Shown here: in pieces, positions 40,621 to 48,995 of the stretch
How the letters are laid out: each line of letters opens with the position of its first letter
Numbering within the stretch: the first letter of the stretch is position 1
NCBI GenBank assembly: GCA_030695205.1
Contig: JAUYTN010000042.1
Span: 62,001-126,000, forward strand
Length of the DNA stretch: 64,000 nucleotides
Direction of reading: 5' to 3'
DNA from: Burkholderiaceae bacterium
GTDB taxonomy: Bacteria; Pseudomonadota; Gammaproteobacteria; Burkholderiales; Burkholderiaceae_C
Notes under the pieces: model-generated
What the model saw: the letters and a program-made list of their open reading frames with translations, nothing else
What the model was told of the DNA's origin: nothing
The model's database searches: none
Translations under genes and position numbers: made by a program

Positions 40621-43224
40621 ATGCCCACTCCATCCCCCATGCCGGTGCCCCCTGCACCCACCACCGTCTCTGATCCCACGCTGTACGTGGTGGCCATCGG
40701 TGCGTCGGCGGGGGGACTGGATGCCCTGGAAAAACTCTTTGCCAGCCTGCCCGCACAGCCGGGTGCGGCGTTTGTGGTGATTCAGCACCTCTCGCCCGAC
40801 CACAAAAGCATGATGGCCAGCCTGCTGGCGCGCCACACCTCCATGCCAGTGGTGATGATGGACAGCGACGTGCGCATTGCCGCGAACCAGGTGTTTCTGA
40901 TCCCGCCAGGCGCCATCCTTCGCATGGAAGGCGACTGGCTGCGTCTGAGCGCCAAACCTCCCCGCACGCTGACACTGCCGATCGATGTGTTTTTTCAGTC
41001 ACTGGCCACCCACCGGGGAGACCATGCGGTAGGGGTGGTGCTGTCGGGCACAGGCTCGGACGGATCGCGCGGGGCGGGTGCCATCAATGAAGCGGGTGGT
41101 TTCTTGTTGGCCCAGAGCCCAGACAGCGCCAAGTTTGACGGCATGCCGCGCAGCGCGATTGCCACGGGGCTGGTCGATGCCATCCTGCCCATCGAAGCCA
41201 TGGGTGAGCGCATCCTGGCGCACATCTGCCACCAACCGCTCACCCGCGATCGGGAGGCCCCATCCGAACACAACCGCGACTCCCGCATGGGGCCCGATGC
41301 TGCGCTGTCGGGCATCTTGCACCTGCTGCTGCAAATGGGCGGCATCAACTTTGAAGACTACAAACCGGCCACGGTCATGCGGCGCATCGAGCGGCGCATG
41401 GCGGTGCTGCAGGCGCCCTCCATCGAGGCCTACCTGAGCTTGTTGCACCGGGACCGGGCCGAGGTGCTGACCCTGCGGCGCGAGCTGCTCATACCGGTGA
41501 CCGGGTTTTTTCGGGACACCGAGTCGTTTGACGCACTCATGACCCATGCAGTGGCAGACATCGTGGCCCGCAAGGAGGCGGGGCAAACCATTCGGGTCTG
41601 GTGCGCTGGCGTGTCCACCGGCGAAGAGGCCTACTCAGTGGCCATGCTGTTTCTGGAGGCCTTCGAGCAAGCCAGGCACTGGCCAAGCCTCAAGGTATTC
41701 GCCACCGATGTCGAGCAGGTCAACATTGAAACAGCGGCAGCCGGTTCCTACCCCGAATCCATAGGGGCCGAGGTGTCCGAGCAGCAATTGGCACGTTTTT
41801 TTACCCGCAACCACCAACGCCTGGTGGTCAAACCCGAGCTGCGCCAGTGCCTGGTGTTTGCCAGGCACAACCTGCTGAGCGACCCGCCTTTCACCCGCAT
41901 CGACCTCATGGTGTGCCGCAATGCCCTTATTTACTTTCGCACCAGCGCCCAGGAGCGTGCACTGCGGCGCATGCAGTACGCCCTGGTGCCAGGGGGCTAC
42001 CTGTTTCTGGGGTCCAGCGAGTCGCTGGGTGAGGTGCAAAAAGACTTTCAGACCGTATCGGCCCACCACAAACTCTGGAAGCTGGTGCGCCCCACCTCGG
42101 TGCCGCTGGAGCTCAGCCGCACCAGCGGCGGTGCCGCCGGTCTGGTGGGCACGGTGCGCCGCCCCAGCCCAGCACCGCTGCACAGCCACTTGGTGCGGGG
42201 CCAGGTGGACGAGGGCTATGCCACCTTGCTCAAAGCCTTTGCCCCGCCAGCGGCGATTCTGGTCAACCGCAGCCACGAAATGGTGCATGCCTACGGCGAG
42301 GTGCACCCGTTCCTGAGCATGCGTGAAGGACAGGCCAGCCTGGACATCCACCGCTTGCTGCCGCCGCCCCTGGTGCCGGTGGCGGCCGCAGTGCTGTTCA
42401 AGTCGGCACGGGAACACACCGGCGCCGTGTCCGACGTGGTGCGGGTCACACTGCCCCCTGCGCCCGGCGGCAACAGCAGCGCTCAGGCGGGCCACCAGGT
42501 GCAGCTACGCCTGAGCGCCTGGCCAGTGGGCGAGGTGGACGGTGAGCACCTCACGGTGCTGGCCTTTGAGGTGGTGCGCTCCTGGGACACCCACGAATCC
42601 CGCGCGCCAGTGGATGTGGGCATGGAGACCACCGAGCGCATCGGACTGCTGGAGCACGAGCTGGCGGTCACCCGCGAAAGCCTGCAAGCCACCATCGAAG
42701 AACTGGAAACCTCCAACGAAGAGCTGCAGGCCATCAACGAAGAAATGATGGCCTCCAACGAAGAACTGCAAAGCTCCAACGAAGAGCTGCAGTCGGTGAA
42801 CGAGGAGCTCAACACCGTCAACGCCGAGTTCCAGGAAAAAATCGACATCCTCAACCGCCTCAATGCCGACCTCGACAGCCTGACCCGCGTGTCCTCCTCA
42901 GGCACGGTTTTTGTGAACGAGCAGCTGCACCTGACCCGCTTCAGCCCGCAAGCAGCCCAGGTGTTTCGGCTCCGAAGCAGCGACGTGGGCCGCCCGCTGG
43001 AGGACCTGACCCACGCACTGGACTACCCCAGCTTCATGGACGACCTGCGTGCCTCACTGCACAGCGGCCAGCCCGTCGAGAAGGACGTGCCGGGCCCCCA
43101 GGGGAGCCACTACCTGGTCAAGATGCAGCCCTACCGAGTGCCCTCGTCCCAGGCACGGGGCGTGGTCATCAGCTGCATCGACATCACGTCGGCGCACGAA
43201 CTCAAGCGACTGCAGGACAGTTGA
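40621..43224 (+). CDS. CheB-CheR fusion with coiled coil and PAS domain
   Basis: An 867-residue fusion. The CheB methylesterase domain (~20-205) has its triad in IGASAGG, IQHLSPDH and SGTGSDGS. The CheR methyltransferase (~220-490) has the SAM loop VWCAGVSTGEEAYS near 326 and MVCRNALIYF near 433. A region of uncertain fold follows, then a long coiled coil (~676-743, repeated SNEELQ units) and a PAS domain to the end. Unlike many relatives, no kinase domain follows. It is divergent from the permease-kinase gene (98 bases) and could serve the DWESF-tailed chemoreceptor 10 kb away. Confidence 0.93.
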   Translation: MPTPSPMPVPPAPTTVSDPTLYVVAIGASAGGLDALEKLFASLPAQPGAAFVVIQHLSPDHKSMMASLLARHTSMPVVMMDSDVRIAANQVFLIPPGAILRMEGDWLRLSAKPPRTLTLPIDVFFQSLATHRGDHAVGVVLSGTGSDGSRGAGAINEAGGFLLAQSPDSAKFDGMPRSAIATGLVDAILPIEAMGERILAHICHQPLTRDREAPSEHNRDSRMGPDAALSGILHLLLQMGGINFEDYKPATVMRRIERRMAVLQAPSIEAYLSLLHRDRAEVLTLRRELLIPVTGFFRDTESFDALMTHAVADIVARKEAGQTIRVWCAGVSTGEEAYSVAMLFLEAFEQARHWPSLKVFATDVEQVNIETAAAGSYPESIGAEVSEQQLARFFTRNHQRLVVKPELRQCLVFARHNLLSDPPFTRIDLMVCRNALIYFRTSAQERALRRMQYALVPGGYLFLGSSESLGEVQKDFQTVSAHHKLWKLVRPTSVPLELSRTSGGAAGLVGTVRRPSPAPLHSHLVRGQVDEGYATLLKAFAPPAAILVNRSHEMVHAYGEVHPFLSMREGQASLDIHRLLPPPLVPVAAAVLFKSAREHTGAVSDVVRVTLPPAPGGNSSAQAGHQVQLRLSAWPVGEVDGEHLTVLAFEVVRSWDTHESRAPVDVGMETTERIGLLEHELAVTRESLQATIEELETSNEELQAINEEMMASNEELQSSNEELQSVNEELNTVNAEFQEKIDILNRLNADLDSLTRVSSSGTVFVNEQLHLTRFSPQAAQVFRLRSSDVGRPLEDLTHALDYPSFMDDLRASLHSGQPVEKDVPGPQGSHYLVKMQPYRVPSSQARGVVISCIDITSAHELKRLQDS

Positions 43225-44503
43225 CGGGCGACATCAGCCACAAGGCGGCAAAGCCCTCGCCGTCGGGTGTGGGCATGCGGCTGACCGTGGCCTGCACCAC
43301 CACCCGGCGGCCATCGGCCCGGCGCAGGTCGGCGCCGCCCTCCCACTGGCCTCGGTCCAGCAACTGGTCCCACACGTCCTGGTAGCTCCAGTCGGGCAAG
43401 GGCCTGTGAAACAGCGTGTAGAGCGAGCGGTCCTGAAGCGATGCATCGGAGAAGCCACCCAGCTTTTCAAGTGCTGCGTTGACCTTCATGACCCGCCCCT
43501 CCCGGTCCGTCACCGCCGATGGCAAGGGCAGATGGAAAAAGGCCAGCTCTGCCATCCGCTGGGTGCGGATCTGCTGCTGCTCGGCGCTGATGTCGCGGCA
43601 CACACTGGCCACACCGATGCAGTCCCCCTTGCGGTTGCGGATGGGAAACTTGCGCACCGCCATGACCATGGGCGACTGGCCCTGTTGCCACTGCAGGGTT
43701 TCGGTGGTGTTCAGGGGCTGGGCCCGCTGCATCACCTGCTGCTCGCTCGCCTGCAAGGCTGGCAGGTGGGAGGTGGGCCAGAACTCGGACAGCTTGCGAC
43801 CCAGCACCCGGTCCCGTGAGAGCCCCAACACCCCCAGAAACACCGCATTGGCCAGCATGATGCGGCCAATCGCATCGGTGGCGTAGATCAGGTCGTCGCT
43901 GCTGTCGAGCAAGGCATTGAACAGGCCCTGCTCGGCCAGCCGCGCCGACTCCAGGCTGCGGTCAAGCAGCACCACCAAAAAGCGGGAATCCTCATGAAAG
44001 TCCTGGGGCAAACGGGCAATGTGGGCATCGACCTGCCGCTCCTTCTGGTCAAACGTGGTCAGGCTGAGGTTGGTCAGCAACCCTTTGCGCATGGGCTCCA
44101 GCGAGGCCAGCAAGCGCGACAGCCGAGGGCGGTCGTGCCGGTTGAGCGCCTGCGAAAAGCGCAGATCGTGGTGCTGGTATTTGCGGGTGGGCCCCAGCCA
44201 GTCCTGGCAGGAGTCGTTGTCTTCCATCACCACCCCAAACACATCCACCACCAGAGCCGGCATGGGCAACACGCTGAACAGCAGCTGGTAGCGGGTGCGG
44301 GCCGAATCCGCCCGGGTGTGGGCCACGGAGAGCTCGTCGTTTTGGATCTCCAGCTCTTCGTGGTAGATGCGCAGCTCCTCCATCAGGCGGGGCAGGTCCA
44401 TGCCATCGGTGGCCGCGGGCAGTAGCCTGGGGCCAAGCTCGGCCATGGCGCGCTGGGCCTGGTCTCTGAGGGAGTCGATGCGGGATTGACGGGGATGGGC
44501 CAT
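43202..44503 (-). CDS. PAS-only sensor protein
   Basis: A 433-residue soluble protein with an N-terminal coiled coil (ELRIYHEELEIQNDELSVAH) and three PAS domains (cores at about residues 80, 205 and 310), and no output domain. CheB-CheR-PAS proteins often act with a PAS partner, so it may be a signal input for the fusion next door. The 3' ends of the two convergent genes overlap by 23 bases. The ATG at 44503 is chosen, because the upstream extension contains an unlikely hydrophobic stretch. Confidence 0.78.
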   Translation of the reverse strand: MAHPRQSRIDSLRDQAQRAMAELGPRLLPAATDGMDLPRLMEELRIYHEELEIQNDELSVAHTRADSARTRYQLLFSVLPMPALVVDVFGVVMEDNDSCQDWLGPTRKYQHHDLRFSQALNRHDRPRLSRLLASLEPMRKGLLTNLSLTTFDQKERQVDAHIARLPQDFHEDSRFLVVLLDRSLESARLAEQGLFNALLDSSDDLIYATDAIGRIMLANAVFLGVLGLSRDRVLGRKLSEFWPTSHLPALQASEQQVMQRAQPLNTTETLQWQQGQSPMVMAVRKFPIRNRKGDCIGVASVCRDISAEQQQIRTQRMAELAFFHLPLPSAVTDREGRVMKVNAALEKLGGFSDASLQDRSLYTLFHRPLPDWSYQDVWDQLLDRGQWEGGADLRRADGRRVVVQATVSRMPTPDGEGFAALWLMSPVNCPAVA

Positions 44504-44998
44504 GGGTTCCTGATGCGTTTGCCAGATGGGCAGCCTGCAAAGAATGCTAAAAAAAATGGTGCCAGAACAGGGCAAAAACCCCGAAAACCACCACACCAGC
44601 CGGGGTCTCGGCAGCCTATTTGCCCTCCCCGGCGGCATCTTTGCGGCTTGACGGCGGCTTGTGGTTAGCCTCTGTTGCCCAGCGGTGACCTCGCGACAGC
44701 GCCAGGCCACAGGACCGGATGTCCGTCGTTATGTTGCAGTGCAGCATATTGTCGCCACCCCGAGCCCGCTCAGGCTTACAGCGCACTGGCGGGCGGTCCA
44801 CCAACCAAAACCAAGGCCCCATCCGCACCAGTGGTGGCACAGCTATTGCTTGATCTTTCTGACACGAAAGGCAACGCCTCACGGAGCTGATCGCTGGTTG
44901 AACAAGCAATGAGTGAAACGATATGGAACTGACTCCTCGGGTCAGATCGGCACAGCCGGTCGCCCCGAGCTGACAAAACAAGCAATGAGTGAAACGAT
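44504..44998. other. Region upstream of ureA
   Basis: 495 bases without a supported gene. It contains the first copy of a 41-base direct repeat that spans the ureA start, and a 16-codon minigene formed by that first copy. The ureA promoter must lie here, since ureD is not upstream. Confidence 0.6.
44901..44941 (+). repeat. Direct repeat of the ureA start, upstream copy
   Basis: Identical over 41 bases to 44977-45017, 76 bases downstream. It includes the ATG and first six codons of ureA, but here the frame ends after 16 codons (ELTPRVRSAQPVAPS). Confidence 0.9.
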
Positions 44999-45017
44999 AT
45001 GGAACTGACTCCTCGGG
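44977..45017 (+). repeat. Direct repeat of the ureA start, genuine copy
   Basis: The second copy of the 41-base repeat. It holds the working ureA start at 44999. Confidence 0.9.
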
Positions 45018-45301
45018 AAAAAGACAAGCTGCTCATCTTCACCGCCGCGCTGCTGGCCGAGCGGCGCAAGGCACGTGGACTGAAGCTGAACTACCCCGAA
45101 GCCGTGGCCCTGATTTCCGCCGCCGTGATGGAAGGCGCACGCGATGGCAAAACCGTGGCCCAGCTCATGAGCACAGGCCGCGAGGTGCTGACCCGCGCCG
45201 ACGTGATGGACGGCATTGCCGAAATCATTCCCGACATCCAGGTAGAAGCCACCTTCCCCGACGGCACCAAACTCGTCACCGTCCACCAGCCCATTGTGTG
45301 A
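44999..45301 (+). CDS. ureA: Urease gamma subunit
   Basis: The 100-residue Ure[41 protein letters not shown], and the C-terminal [16 protein letters not shown]. It is full length. With UreB and UreC it forms the nickel urease that splits urea to ammonia and CO2. Its start is duplicated 98 bases upstream in a direct repeat. The usual upstream neighbour ureD is absent. Confidence 0.97.
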   Translation: MELTPREKDKLLIFTAALLAERRKARGLKLNYPEAVALISAAVMEGARDGKTVAQLMSTGREVLTRADVMDGIAEIIPDIQVEATFPDGTKLVTVHQPIV

Positions 45302-45372
45302 GCGCTTGCCGGCGCAGACCCACGCCAGGCTCACGCCTACACCCTTTCACCGCTTTCAAGCAGGAGACACCC

Positions 45373-45618
45373 ATGCAGACACCCCCTCTTCCCACGGCAA
45401 GCTCCCAAGCCCTGACCCTGGCGCGCACCGCTTCATCCCACGCACGGGCGTTGGCGCGCGTGGCGCTGGGCTGGCTGGCACTGCACAGCGCCAGCAGTTG
45501 GGCCCACGACGGGCATGGCCTGCCAAACGGCAGCCACTGGCATGCCAGCGACACCCTGGGCCTGCTGCTGGGCGCCGCCGCCGTGGTGGCGGTGTGGTTG
45601 TGGAAAGGGCGGCCATGA
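45373..45618 (+). CDS. His-rich small membrane protein between ureA and ureB
   Basis: An 81-residue protein with a signal-like N-terminus, a His/Gly-rich stretch ([16 protein letters not shown], residues ~47-62), and a C-terminal transmembrane helix ending in WLWKGRP. I do not recognise a named family. A His-rich motif inside a urease operon suggests metal (nickel) handling, by inference only. Its stop overlaps the ureB start (ATGA), so it is coupled with ureB. Confidence 0.7.
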   Translation: MQTPPLPTASSQALTLARTASSHARALARVALGWLALHSASSWAHDGHGLPNGSHWHASDTLGLLLGAAAVVAVWLWKGRP

Positions 45619-45920
45619 CTCCCGGCGAATTCATGGTCGATGAGGGCGAGCACACCCTCAACCCCGGCCGCCCCACCCAGACGTTGGTGGTGACCAACAC
45701 CGGCGACCGCCCCATACAGGTCGGCTCGCATTACCACTTTGCCGAGACCAACTCGGCCCTGGGCTTTGACCGTGGAGCGGCCCACGGCATGCGGCTGAAC
45801 ATCGGCAGCGGCCTGGCGGTGCGCTTCGAGCCCGGCCAGCAACGCACCGTAGAGCTGGTGCCCTTGGCTGGCGAGCGCAAGGTGTACGGCTTTCGCGGCC
45901 TGGTGATGGGTGCGGTGTGA
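45615..45920 (+). CDS. ureB: Urease beta subunit
   Basis: The 101-residue Ure[41 protein letters not shown], and [19 protein letters not shown]. It is full length. The ATG overlaps the stop of the small His-rich gene. The open frame extends further upstream, but that part is not UreB. Confidence 0.97.
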   Translation: MTPGEFMVDEGEHTLNPGRPTQTLVVTNTGDRPIQVGSHYHFAETNSALGFDRGAAHGMRLNIGSGLAVRFEPGQQRTVELVPLAGERKVYGFRGLVMGAV

Positions 45921-45957
45921 CGGGGCACCCGCCCTGATCAGCCGCCTTGCCCTCTGA

Positions 45958-46022
45958 ACTTTTTTCAAGCCTTTTTGGCACTTTACGCTTGATAGTAAAG
46001 CGCAAGCAGCTATCAAATTGAC
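45958..46022. repeat. AT-rich interspersed repeat, copy c
   Basis: TTCAAGCCTTTTTGGCACTT, then a hairpin with arms TTGATAG (45989-45995) and CTATCAA (46010-46016). It fills most of the ureB-ureC gap. Confidence 0.65.
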
Positions 46023-46034
46023 CTGGAGCCACGC

Positions 46035-47792
46035 ATGGCCACAATGTCCAAAAAAGCCTATGCCGAGATTTACGGCCCCACCGTCGGCGACCGCCTGCGC
46101 CTGGCCGACACGCAGCTCGTCATCGAGGTGGAAGCCGACCACACCCTCAAAGCCGGAGGCTACGGCGAAGAGGTGAAGTTCGGCGGCGGCAAAACCATCC
46201 GCGACGGCATGGCCCAAAGCCAGCGGACAAGGGCTGAAGGCGCCGTGGACACGGTGATGACCAATGCCCTCATCATCGACCACTGGGGCATCGTCAAGGC
46301 GGATATCGGCCTCAAAGACCACCGCATCGTCGCCATTGGCAAAGCGGGCAACCCAGACACCCAGCCGGGCGTGGACATCGTCATTGGCCCCGGCACCGAA
46401 ATCATCAGCTGCGAGGGCAATATCGTCACCGCCGGGGGCATGGACAGCCACATCCACTTCATCTGCCCGCAGCAGATCGAAGAAGCACTGACCAGCGGCA
46501 TCACCACCATGACGGGCGGCGGCACCGGCCCCGCCACCGGCACCTTTGCCACCACCTGCACACCCGGCCCCTGGCACATGGAGCAAATGCTGCGCGCCGC
46601 AGACGCCTTCCCCATGAACCTGGGCTTTCTGGGCAAAGGCAACGCCAGCCTGCCCGCCGCGCTGCGCGAGCAGATCGACGCTGGCGCCATTGGCCTGAAA
46701 CTGCACGAAGACTGGGGCACCACCCCGGCAGCCATCGACAACTGCCTGACCGTGGCCGACGAAACCGACACCCAGGTGGCCATCCACACCGACACGCTGA
46801 ACGAAAGCGGTTTTGTGGAAGACACCATTGCCGCCATCAAGGGCCGCTGCATCCACACCTTCCACACCGAGGGCGCGGGCGGCGGCCATGCCCCCGACAT
46901 TCTCAAAATGGTGGGCGAGCCGTATGTGCTGCCCAGCAGCACCAACCCCACCCGGCCTTACACCATCAACACGCTGGACGAGCACGTGGACATGCTGATG
47001 GTGTGCCACCACCTGGATGCCTCGATTGCCGAAGACCTGGCCTTTGCCGAAAGCCGCATCCGCAAAGAGACGATTGCCGCCGAAGACATCCTGCACGACC
47101 TGGGTGCCATCAGCATCATGAGCAGCGACAGCCAGGCCATGGGCCGCGTGGGCGAAGTCGTCATCCGCACCTGGCAAACGGCCGACAAAATGAAGCAGCA
47201 GCGCGGCTGGCTGGCACCCCCGCCCGAGCGCGCCACGCTGCCGGGCGGCGCGGTGGAAGCCAACCCGCGCAACGACAACTGGCGCGTGAAGCGCTACATC
47301 GCCAAATACACCATCAACCCCGCCATCACCCACGGCATGGCGCACGAAATTGGCTCGGTGGAAGTGGGCAAGTGGGCCGACCTGGTGGTGTGGAAGCCCG
47401 CCTTCTTCGGCGTGAAACCCGCGCTGGTGCTGAAGGGTGGCACCATCGCCCTGGCCGCCATGGGCGACCCGAATGCCAGCATCCCCACCCCGCAGCCGGT
47501 GCACTACCGCCCCATGTTCGGCAGCTACGGTAGCAACCTGACGCAAAGCAGCATTACTTTTGTATCAAAAAGTGCTTTTGCGCTTGGTGTGAAAGACAAG
47601 TTTGCTCTTAAAAAAATAATAAGCACCGTGCAAAATATCCGCCAGGTGCGCAAAGCCGACATGGTGCACAACGACCTGACCCCGGCCATGGACATCGACC
47701 CCCAAAGCTACAGCGTCAAAGCCAATGGCGAACTGCTGACGTGCGAGCCCGCCACCGTGCTGCCCATGGCGCAGCGGTATTTTTTGTTTTGA
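46035..47792 (+). CDS. ureC: Urease alpha (catalytic) subunit
   Basis: The catalytic nickel subunit, 585 residues. Key sites are SHIHF (Ni His pair, ~136), the carbamylated Lys in GLKLHEDWG (~220), [15 protein letters not shown] (~272), and the flap VCHHLD (~322). Residues ~505-530 ([20 protein letters not shown]) are encoded by an AT-rich patch that resembles the dispersed repeat, but the alignment length is kept. Start at 46035 or the ATG three codons later ([17 protein letters not shown]). The 3' ~105 bases recur at 48624-48733. No ureEFG follows. Confidence 0.97.
   Translation: MATMSKKAYAEIYGPTVGDRLRLADTQLVIEVEADHTLKAGGYGEEVKFGGGKTIRDGMAQSQRTRAEGAVDTVMTNALIIDHWGIVKADIGLKDHRIVAIGKAGNPDTQPGVDIVIGPGTEIISCEGNIVTAGGMDSHIHFICPQQIEEALTSGITTMTGGGTGPATGTFATTCTPGPWHMEQMLRAADAFPMNLGFLGKGNASLPAALREQIDAGAIGLKLHEDWGTTPAAIDNCLTVADETDTQVAIHTDTLNESGFVEDTIAAIKGRCIHTFHTEGAGGGHAPDILKMVGEPYVLPSSTNPTRPYTINTLDEHVDMLMVCHHLDASIAEDLAFAESRIRKETIAAEDILHDLGAISIMSSDSQAMGRVGEVVIRTWQTADKMKQQRGWLAPPPERATLPGGAVEANPRNDNWRVKRYIAKYTINPAITHGMAHEIGSVEVGKWADLVVWKPAFFGVKPALVLKGGTIALAAMGDPNASIPTPQPVHYRPMFGSYGSNLTQSSITFVSKSAFALGVKDKFALKKIISTVQNIRQVRKADMVHNDLTPAMDIDPQSYSVKANGELLTCEPATVLPMAQRYFLF
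47684..47792 (+). repeat. ureC 3' end, copy 1
   Basis: The last ~109 bases of ureC. Copy 2 at 48624-48733 shares all but about seven differences and one extra base. Confidence 0.9.
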
Positions 47793-47859
47793 GCACTCAG
47801 GAGACTGAATGCCAACAAACTCCATGAACGCCTTGATGTCGCTCGGGTAGGCACGCCTG

Positions 47860-48189
47860 TCACAACCCATAGACCTGCCGCACAGCGGACTCCACCGCCA
47901 CCAAGTCGGCAGGTGACATCTCGCCCAGACACTTGCCGATGCGCATCTTGTCGATGGTGCGCAACTGGTGGCACAAGGCCACAGAGTCTGGCCCTGCCGA
48001 GGGCACGCCCACCACCACCGGCGGCAACACCTTGGCAGAGGTAGAAAGCGGCACGACACCCACCTGACGCAACTTGACGTTCAGGGGTGTGATCGAAAAA
48101 ATGAGACAAGGCCGTGCAATGCCCTGCTGCTCACTGCCCTTGGTGGGTTCCAGATTGACCTGGTAAATTTGCCCACGCTTGTATTCCAT
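47860..48189 (-). CDS. PemK/MazF family toxin
   Basis: A 109-residue product with the MazF/PemK endoribonuclease pattern: YKRGQIYQVNLEPTKGSEQ at the N-terminus, ARPCLIFSITPLN near 26, and VVPLSTSAK near 44. Such toxins cut mRNA at short sites. The antitoxin gene lies just upstream on the same strand, 12 bases away (or 3 with the GTG start at 48198). The pair is bracketed by two copies of the ureC 3' end. Confidence 0.85.
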   Translation of the reverse strand: MEYKRGQIYQVNLEPTKGSEQQGIARPCLIFSITPLNVKLRQVGVVPLSTSAKVLPPVVVGVPSAGPDSVALCHQLRTIDKMRIGKCLGEMSPADLVAVESAVRQVYGL

Positions 48190-48201
48190 GAATGACACCG
48201 A

Positions 48202-48453
48202 TCAGGCTGCACTGTCCAGGCCATCGGCCACCGTGGCATCCCACAGCCTTTCGTCATCACGGCATTCGGCAAAAGCCGGATCGGTCATGAATGCCTCAGC
48301 TACTCGCTCCAGCTCTGCCTCGCGGGCAGCCAGGGCTTGCTTCATCAGTTCCTCCATCACGCGGCTGCGCTCGCCATGGGGCACCACCGCATTGAAGCGC
48401 TGGAGAACGGGTGCAGAAAATGTGTACGACGCGCGAAGCGTGGTGGCCGCCAT
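48202..48453 (-). CDS. Antitoxin partner of the MazF-type toxin
   Basis: An 83-residue protein starting MAATTLRASYTFSAPVLQRF, with a putative ribbon-helix-helix-like N-terminus and an acidic C-terminus (AFAECRDDERLWDATVADG) of the kind that wraps a MazF dimer. Family not assigned with certainty; the call rests on its position and size. An upstream start at 48492 would add 13 residues. Confidence 0.7.
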   Translation of the reverse strand: MAATTLRASYTFSAPVLQRFNAVVPHGERSRVMEELMKQALAAREAELERVAEAFMTDPAFAECRDDERLWDATVADGLDSAA

Positions 48454-48995
48454 GAAGAGTCTCCTTGTTTCGAGCGCAGTATTACTGTGCACTGCGTCAA
48501 GTGTAGAGACAGCCCCCGACCAGCGTCAAGAACCACCCGCACCTTAACTATGGATCACGTTTTTTTGCAACTCAGCGCGCACGCGCTGGCAGCCTGGGAT
48601 GCCAAGAACCACTTTCGTGCAACGGTCATGGACATCGCCCCCCCAAAGCCGCAGCGTCAAAGCCAACGGCGAACTGCTGACGTGCGAGCCCGCCAGCGTG
48701 CTGCCCATGGCGCAGCGGTATTTTTTGTTTTGAACCCGCGCCCTCGGAAACTGTCAGCCCACTGGCTTGCCGCTCTGAGGGACCACCTGTCGGGCCTTGT
48801 CTGGCCGCCGTAATCCACACTCTTTGATGAGGACTTCCCCTAGCTGGAATACCCCTGCTGGTTGTGGTACCTTACCCATGGGGTCGGGAGAGGCTGGGCT
48901 GAGTGACTGCCACGCCGACCGCATCCCACACCCTAACCTGCTGTTAACCGGCCCGACAGGTCGGCCATGCCCACCCCGGACACCGAGATGCCACC
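48454..48995. other. Gap holding the second ureC 3' end
   Basis: 542 bases with no supported gene. It contains the ureC 3' copy at 48624-48733. An ATG at 48550 starts a frame that runs into that copy out of register; I treat this as chance. Confidence 0.6.
48624..48733 (+). pseudogene. ureC 3' end, copy 2 (fragment)
   Basis: About 110 bases that match the end of ureC, including the stop region GCGCAGCGGTATTTTTTGTT. One extra base in the C run (seven C's in place of one A and five C's) puts its codons out of frame with anything upstream. With copy 1 it flanks the toxin-antitoxin pair as a direct repeat. Confidence 0.9.

Noticed and set aside
45276..47546. 756-codon open frame opposite ureB and ureC
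   Set aside because: Shadow of the urease genes; no recognisable protein.
48550..48813. Possible small gene starting [14 protein letters not shown]
   Set aside because: It runs into the out-of-register ureC 3' fragment; only about 25 residues precede it and none match a family.
47793..48995. ureE, ureF or ureG expected after ureC
   Set aside because: Neither strand gives a match to these proteins here; only the toxin-antitoxin pair and the ureC fragment are present.
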